Shown here piece after piece: positions 5,495 to 5,920 of a DNA stretch of 5,920 bases (the first letter of the stretch is position 1; the number at the start of each line of letters is the position of its first letter). The translations under genes and the position numbers were made by a program. The DNA comes from Anaerolineae bacterium. Its GTDB lineage: Bacteria > Chloroflexota > Anaerolineae > JAADDB01. The notes under the pieces were generated by a model. That model saw nothing but the letters and a program-made list of their open reading frames with translations. It was not told the origin of the DNA and made no database searches. The stretch covers positions 1-5,920 of the forward strand of contig WFQT01000013.1 of NCBI GenBank assembly GCA_015486895.1. Direction: 5' to 3'.

Positions 5495-5920
5495 AATAAT
5501 GGGAGTCTGGAATGCCAGCCAGGCTGCCAGGCGCTGGCCATCGGCCGGCGAAACAGCCACGGTAGCACTGGTTTTGTCACCCGCCACGAAGGTGGCTGGC
5601 AGCGGCGCATCGTTGCCATGGAGCAGCAGTACAGCCGCGCCCGGCGCCACCTGCAACGGCTGCGCGGTCAGCGGCACGCTCATCAGCCAGGCGCCAGCGG
5701 GCAGGGCCACAGTATTGGCCGGGGTGAGGGCGTCCTGAGCGGTAACGGCCGAGAGGGTGATCCGGCCTATCGCGGCAGCGGTATCGGTGAAGACAGTGCC
5801 GGCTGCAGGCCGCGAGGCTACGGTGAGATCGGCGCCGGTGAGGCGCGTGTAGGCGGGCAAGTCCCGGACAGCCACGATGGTGGGGGTGAGTGTGGGGCGA
5901 GGCCGGGCAAGCAACAATAG
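5477..5920 (-). CDS. SAF-domain protein resembling CpaB/RcpC pilus assembly proteins, C-terminal part
   Basis: The frame is open to the window edge with no upstream stop, and 147 residues are visible to the TGA at 5479-5477. A TTG at 5917 could serve as a start, but the leading Leu-rich run and the Pro-Thr linker (LLLLARPRPTLTPT) look like the end of a membrane helix plus a linker, so the start is probably outside. From residue 14, TIVAVRDLPAYTRLTGADLT is a typical SAF beta-clip opening (VxAxxDLPxxTxLTxxDL), followed by IGRITLSAVTAQDAL (residues 51-65). The tail, SVPLTAQ followed by VAPGAAVLLLHG and TVAVSPADGQRLAAWL, matches the C-terminal pattern of CpaB/RcpC proteins, which are periplasmic or membrane-anchored parts of Flp/tight-adherence pilus machines. 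SAF proteins also occur outside pilus loci, so the pilus role is tentative. GC is about 67-77%, unlike the genes to the left, which suggests this is host backbone. Confidence 0.65.
   Translation of the reverse strand, partial: LLLLARPRPTLTPTIVAVRDLPAYTRLTGADLTVASRPAAGTVFTDTAAAIGRITLSAVTAQDALTPANTVALPAGAWLMSVPLTAQPLQVAPGAAVLLLHGNDAPLPATFVAGDKTSATVAVSPADGQRLAAWLAFQTPIILARQP

Noticed and set aside
5251..5499. Plus-strand 82-residue frame with GTG start
   Set aside because: The purine-rich stretch touches the GTG with no spacing, the product is unrecognisable, and it runs into the SAF gene from the opposite strand across the composition change.
5432..5920. Plus-strand frame of 162 residues over the SAF gene
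   Set aside because: Gly/Arg/Gln-rich product typical of an antisense frame in GC-rich DNA. The opposite strand has a recognisable SAF domain.

Overview
The window looks like the edge of an accessory (probably defence) island in a bacterial chromosome or metagenomic contig. From about 1 to 5250 the DNA is moderate in GC (hand counts: about 50% at 2281-2340, about 32% at 4921-4980). From about 5480 to the end it is GC-rich (about 67% at 5521-5580, about 77% at 5641-5700). The taxon cannot be fixed from the sequence. A high-GC host carrying a CpaB/RcpC-like SAF protein fits several phyla, Chloroflexota and Actinomycetota among them.

Region 1 (1-4304, + strand) is one very large reading frame that enters from outside the window. 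It is open from the first base, so its true start is upstream. It encodes the end of an HSP90/GHKL-type ATPase domain of the sacsin / NO VEIN type, then a long body built from seven or eight diverged modules of roughly 100-140 residues. After that comes a hydrophilic linker of five 21-residue tandem repeats, and finally a C-terminal NOV_C domain (formerly DUF3883) with a PD-(D/E)XK-nuclease-like core.

Region 2 (4326-5123, - strand) is a complete D12-class (Dam-like) adenine-N6 DNA methyltransferase, convergent with the large gene and only 21 bp from it. A run of nine G residues in its coding strand makes it a candidate for slippage and phase variation.

Region 3 (5124-5476) is about 350 bp with no convincing gene. 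It holds the methyltransferase ribosome binding site, two stem-loops at its right end and the change in base composition.

Region 4 (5477-5920, - strand) is the C-terminal part of a GC-rich SAF-domain protein resembling CpaB/RcpC pilus-assembly proteins. Its start lies beyond the window.

The most interesting unit is the pair formed by the large ATPase/nuclease-like protein and the methyltransferase. It resembles the parts of a modification-dependent or modification-protected defence system, but the convergent layout means the two are not one operon, and the functional link is inference. Two potentially length-variable tracts, an in-frame 63-bp repeat array and the G9 run, lie about 1 kb apart in these two genes.
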